Source: JBDTVS01 sp040007095 (GTDB lineage Bacteria; Acidobacteriota; Vicinamibacteria; Vicinamibacterales; CAVVIG01). Taken from it: a DNA stretch of 9,393 bases. The notes below the pieces were generated by a model that was given only the letters and a program-made list of their open reading frames with translations, made no database searches and was not told the origin of the DNA. A program made the translations under genes and the position numbers. Shown here piece by piece: positions 7,309 through 9,393 of this stretch. The DNA is taken from NCBI GenBank assembly GCA_040007095.1, contig JBDTVS010000118.1, positions 1-9,393 on the forward strand. The letters run 5' to 3'. Position 1 is the stretch's first letter, and each line of letters opens with the position of its first letter.

Positions 7309-7635
7309 AGCCGTGCCCATGGCGATCACGATGGAGGCGTCGGCCTCATCACAGCGGACACCGGCGCGAAACTCATGGTGATGGACGCGGACGTGGCCGA
7401 GGTCCAAAACACTGCGCCGGGACGGCCCGCCGCGAAGGTCGACCGCGTGCTGCATGATCGTGACACCGTCGAACTGGCGGCGCGAAACTCACGGCCCGCC
7501 TCACCCCGGCCACACGCCGGGCTGCACGACATGGACGATGCAGGTCGCCGACGGCCGCCGGACGCTCAACGCCGTGATCAACGGCAGCCCGAATGTCAAC
7601 GCCGGCACATCCTCGTCAACAACAGGAACTACTAA
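7309..7635 (+). pseudogene. Subclass B3 metallo-beta-lactamase remnant, frameshifted and truncated
   Basis: Frame 1 from 7309 reads SRAHGDHDGGVGLI, then ADTGAKLMVMDADVAEV and AAKVDRVLHDRDTVEL. Frame 3 (7485-7508) gives KLTARLTP; frame 2 (from 7508) gives GHTPGCTTWTM, then QVADGRRTLNAVINGSPNVN; frame 1 again (7609-7632) gives ILVNNRNY before TAA. Joined, this is the middle of a B3 metallo-beta-lactamase: metal-binding loop, GHTPGCTTW loop and GSPNVN strand. Three single-base losses (near 7477, 7509 and 7606) explain the frame changes; the first two look like GGG shortened to GG. The first metal ligand of HxHxDH is Arg (RAHGDH, 7312-7329). The N-terminal sheet and the C-terminal part, with the last His ligand, are missing. 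No active enzyme can result. The upstream 7098-7308 shows no convincing homology. It lies between the divergent-facing YCII gene and the 3' end of the second CxxC gene. Confidence 0.85.
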
Positions 7636-7644
7636 CCGGCTCTC

Positions 7645-8577
7645 CTAGCGAGGCGACGAGGTGTTCTTCGGGGGCCATTCAGGCCAGACGTTGCCCGCCG
7701 TCGCCTCAATCGGAACCGGCCCCTGCAGCGAGAAGCCCGGCACAAAGCCAGCTGGCTGCGGGCGGGGCGGCGGCGGCGGCTGATGGTCCGCGGCCGTCGT
7801 GCACCGCATCTCGTTCCAGCCCAGGTGCGCGGTGACGTGCTTGTCGAACGTCGTAAGCTCGCCGTCAGCCCAGTCCTCGTGGAGGATGTTGAACTTGAGC
7901 GTGTCGCCCTCGATTCTGAAGTCGTCGAGCGCCGCCATCGTGTAGGGGTTGTCACACGTGCCGCAGACCATGCCGCGCAGCTTGCTGCCAACCTTCTTGA
8001 TGATGAAGAACTGTTTCGGCGCGCCGACACCAAATCCGAGCCAGGCGCCGATCACGTCCCTCTCGGTCAGCCGCGCTTTCCACGGACCCGGCTGAATGTA
8101 GGGCAGGCCGTCTGCGCCGTCGGGGTTCCGTCGCCGGCTGTCCGCCGGAACCGGAGGACGCTTCGGGAGCACCGATACGATGACCGGCAACGGGTCCGGT
8201 CCACGCGGATCCTTGATGAGGACGCGTTCGAACGTGCCGCCACCGGGAGCGCCGCTCGTGCCGGTCACGATCAGGCGCCCCTGGCTGAATTTTGCGAGCG
8301 CCTTGTCCTTGTAGGTCGTGCTGCCGTCCGGCTTCACATGGGTGACCTCGAACCTGACGCCGTCCGGTCCGAACGTTCCATCGACGAACGCGAGCGTCGT
8401 CGCATCGGCACAATAGGTGCAGTAAATACCTCTGACCGTCGCGCCGCGAATCGAGAATTCGTAGGTGTGGGCTTCGCCGCTGTCGGTTCTCCAGCCGCCG
8501 CGATAATCGTCTGCGTTCTGGCCCGCGGCCGCGCGCGCGAACGCCAGCAGAGCAACGAGCATCACCACTTGTTTCAT
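7645..8577 (-). CDS. Exported two-CxxC protein, paralogue of the gene at 853
   Basis: 310 aa. ATG at 8577 follows GGGAGG (8583-8588) by 5 nt. The signal peptide (MKQVVMLVALLAFARAAAG) precedes NADDYRGGWRT. Domain 1 has HTYEFSIRG, IYC-TY-C (C53, C56) and VKPDG, ending LIVTG and LIKDPRGPDP. A Pro/Arg-rich linker (about 130-158) leads to domain 2: YIQPGPWKA, KQFFII, LRGMVC-GT-C (C205, C208), DNPYT, GDTLKFNILHEDW and WNEM; a fifth Cys is at 259. The tail has five consecutive Pro (267-271). About 28 of 50 residues of the first block and 40 of 78 of the second are identical to the protein at 853, by eye. The linker lacks the glycine run of the other copy. The open frame extends to 8874 upstream, but that part crosses two palindromes and is not coding. 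Function unknown; the conserved thiol pairs suggest disulfide or metal binding. Confidence 0.82.
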   Translation of the reverse strand: MKQVVMLVALLAFARAAAGQNADDYRGGWRTDSGEAHTYEFSIRGATVRGIYCTYCADATTLAFVDGTFGPDGVRFEVTHVKPDGSTTYKDKALAKFSQGRLIVTGTSGAPGGGTFERVLIKDPRGPDPLPVIVSVLPKRPPVPADSRRRNPDGADGLPYIQPGPWKARLTERDVIGAWLGFGVGAPKQFFIIKKVGSKLRGMVCGTCDNPYTMAALDDFRIEGDTLKFNILHEDWADGELTTFDKHVTAHLGWNEMRCTTAADHQPPPPPRPQPAGFVPGFSLQGPVPIEATAGNVWPEWPPKNTSSPR

Positions 8578-8582
8578 GAGCG

Positions 8583-8588
8583 CCTCCC
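8583..8588 (-). promoter_or_regulatory. Ribosome binding site GGGAGG that fixes the start at 8577
   Basis: On the minus strand GGGAGG lies 5 nt before ATG 8577. It marks the start immediately before the signal peptide and argues against longer versions of the protein. Confidence 0.75.
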
Positions 8589-8684
8589 GCGTAACGCGTA
8601 GTCCCGTCGGGCAGTGTACCCGAAGCTTGTCGCGCACTCTCCAAAACAGACTGCGGATTCCCTGGCAGATCGCTGCTCGCGACC

Positions 8685-8733
8685 TCTGCTCATCGACGAC
8701 GTGCCCGCGAAGAGCCCGTCGAAGATGAGCAGA
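8685..8733. other. Strong hairpin upstream of the second CxxC gene
   Basis: Arms 8685-8704 (TCTGCTCATCGACGACGTGC) and 8714-8733 (GCCCGTCGAAGATGAGCAGA) are complementary at 17 of 20 positions, including ten perfect outer pairs, around a 9-nt loop. It lies 108 nt before the ATG of the minus-strand CxxC gene and 7 nt from the larger palindrome. No T-run follows on either strand. It could be an operator, a leader hairpin, or a transcription stop between hydrolase and CxxC genes. Confidence 0.55.
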
Positions 8734-8740
8734 TGTGGAA

Positions 8741-8907
8741 CTAAGGACCCAGGCGGGAATAAAGCTGTCAGCTGTGGGCGTGGAGGCGCCCGCCCGGCAA
8801 GGCGCGAGGAGCGCGCATACCGGGCGTATGTAAGCGACGAGCAACGCAGCCCGGCGGGATGCATCGGCGGCCACAGTTGGCAGCTTTATTTCCGCCAGGG
8901 TCCTAAG
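8741..8907. mobile_element. MITE-like palindromic element with long terminal inverted repeats
   Basis: Arms 8741-8777 and 8871-8907 are complementary at 32 of 37 positions. The interior is also loosely self-complementary, closing at CATAC (8816-8820), CGGGC loop, GTATG (8826-8830), so the whole 167 nt can fold as one long hairpin. The outermost five bases read CTAAG at both ends in the same direction, as a target duplication would; the element proper would then be 8746-8902, starting GACCC and ending GGGTC. No open frame of substance lies inside, so any movement would need a transposase encoded elsewhere. The right CTAAG contains the stop codon of the hydrolase gene. Alternative: a non-mobile dispersed palindrome or bidirectional terminator. 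Confidence 0.6.
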
Positions 8908-9393
8908 CAGGCCGATGCGCCTTGAGGAAGGAATGGATCTGGCGCACCGCCAGGGGAATCCGCTCCTTGGGTTCCTTCCACGGGAACATGCTCACTTCGG
9001 CTTTCGGCGCCAGCATCGCCATCTCCATGGCGACGGCAAGAGGGTGAGCCGGGACATCATCTGGCAGGACCAGAACCGGGGTCTGGCAGCTACGCACAAA
9101 ATCCCGCGTCACCGTGAAGACAAAGTCGGGGTCGGTCTCGAACATCTTGGCCACGAACTTATCGGTCGTCGCCATCGCGATCTCCGGCCGCTTGGCTGTC
9201 AGTGCCGCCCCCCAGGTCTTCCAGAATGTGCCTGGGTACTTCGGGTCTTTCATCTCCGGCCGCCACCCCACGGGCTGCGCCACCACAGCCGCGACGACAC
9301 GATTGGGCGCGCGCTTCAGGAGACTCCAGATGAAGGGACCGCCGATGCAGAACCCCATCACCATGAACTTGTCGATGCCCAGATGATCCATCA
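8903..9393 (-). CDS. Alpha/beta hydrolase (dienelactone hydrolase-like), C-terminal part
   Basis: The frame is open to the right edge, so the Met at 9391 is probably internal and the N-terminal half is missing; 162 residues are visible. MDHLGIDKFMVMGFCIGGPF carries the nucleophile elbow G-F-C-I-G-G, with Cys where most alpha/beta hydrolases have Ser; dienelactone hydrolases also use Cys. Later, TPVLVLPDDVPAHPLAVAME supplies the acid-loop Asp and a His, and FPWKEPKERI with QIHSFLKAH forms the C-terminal helix. This pattern matches a broad group of alpha/beta fold hydrolases annotated as such; the substrate cannot be told. The catalytic His could be that of the AHP motif or the one near the C-terminus. 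The TAG stop lies at the edge of the palindromic element. It points the same way as the downstream CxxC gene, 325 nt away. Confidence 0.82.
   Translation of the reverse strand, partial: MDHLGIDKFMVMGFCIGGPFIWSLLKRAPNRVVAAVVAQPVGWRPEMKDPKYPGTFWKTWGAALTAKRPEIAMATTDKFVAKMFETDPDFVFTVTRDFVRSCQTPVLVLPDDVPAHPLAVAMEMAMLAPKAEVSMFPWKEPKERIPLAVRQIHSFLKAHRPA

Noticed and set aside
7112..7381. Possible N-terminal part of the beta-lactamase upstream of 7309
   Set aside because: A weak A-N-L-A-N-A-A-G-A-D-D stretch could be the helix before the metal loop, but no frame gives convincing similarity, so the remnant was started at 7309.
7783..8601. A 272-codon open frame on the plus strand
   Set aside because: It is entirely antisense to the well-supported CxxC gene at 7645-8577, has no recognisable domain and is Arg-rich as expected of a GC-rich shadow frame.
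8578..8874. N-terminal extension of the second CxxC protein by 99 residues
   Set aside because: The extension crosses a hairpin and most of the palindromic element; ATG 8577 has a strong ribosome site and starts a signal peptide.
8614..8925. A 103-codon plus-strand frame through the palindromic element
   Set aside because: Mostly inside the inverted repeat; no ribosome site and no protein-like pattern.
1..9393. CRISPR arrays, tRNA, rRNA, riboswitches, integrase or attachment sites
   Set aside because: No regularly spaced repeats, cloverleaf, rRNA-like stretch or recombinase gene was seen; the repeats found are single palindromes.

Overview
The window is GC-rich bacterial chromosome with a loose layout: short intergenic gaps, single genes on both strands, two gene remnants and several palindromic repeats. 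No rRNA, tRNA, CRISPR array, phage gene or intact transposase is visible. The mix of secreted PQQ-type beta-propeller proteins, an LLM-class flavin oxidoreductase, a YjbR-like protein, a YCII/DGPF protein and an ankyrin remnant suggests a soil bacterium of the Acidobacteriota (Vicinamibacteria-like) type. That assignment is inference; no marker gene is present.

Positions 1-2933, plus strand: the C-terminal part of a luciferase-like flavin monooxygenase; an exported protein of unknown function with two CxxC domains (853-1896); a MmcQ/YjbR-family protein; and a small P-loop ATPase of the AAA_28 type. The gap at 2934-3238 holds an ankyrin-repeat remnant on the minus strand.

Positions 3239-6388, plus strand: two exported beta-propeller proteins of the PQQ/quinoprotein superfamily. 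The first (449 aa) is a BamB/PQQ-like repeat protein and the second (547 aa) a probable lipoprotein related to quinoprotein alcohol dehydrogenases. A weak hairpin and a 71-nt palindromic repeat separate them. The 6389-6710 gap holds one doubtful 32-codon ORF and a small hairpin with flanking direct repeats.

Positions 6711-9393: a YCII/DGPF-domain protein (minus); a decayed subclass B3 metallo-beta-lactamase (plus, truncated at both ends, three single-base frameshifts and an altered first metal ligand); a second two-CxxC exported protein paralogous to the one at 853 (minus); a hairpin; a 167-nt MITE-like palindrome with a possible 5-bp target duplication that includes a stop codon; and the C-terminal part of an alpha/beta hydrolase with a Cys nucleophile (minus, runs off the right edge).

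No single pathway ties the genes together. The common theme is envelope-exported proteins (two propellers, two CxxC proteins). The most unusual items are the paired CxxC family, the beta-lactamase remnant and the palindromic element at the hydrolase stop codon.
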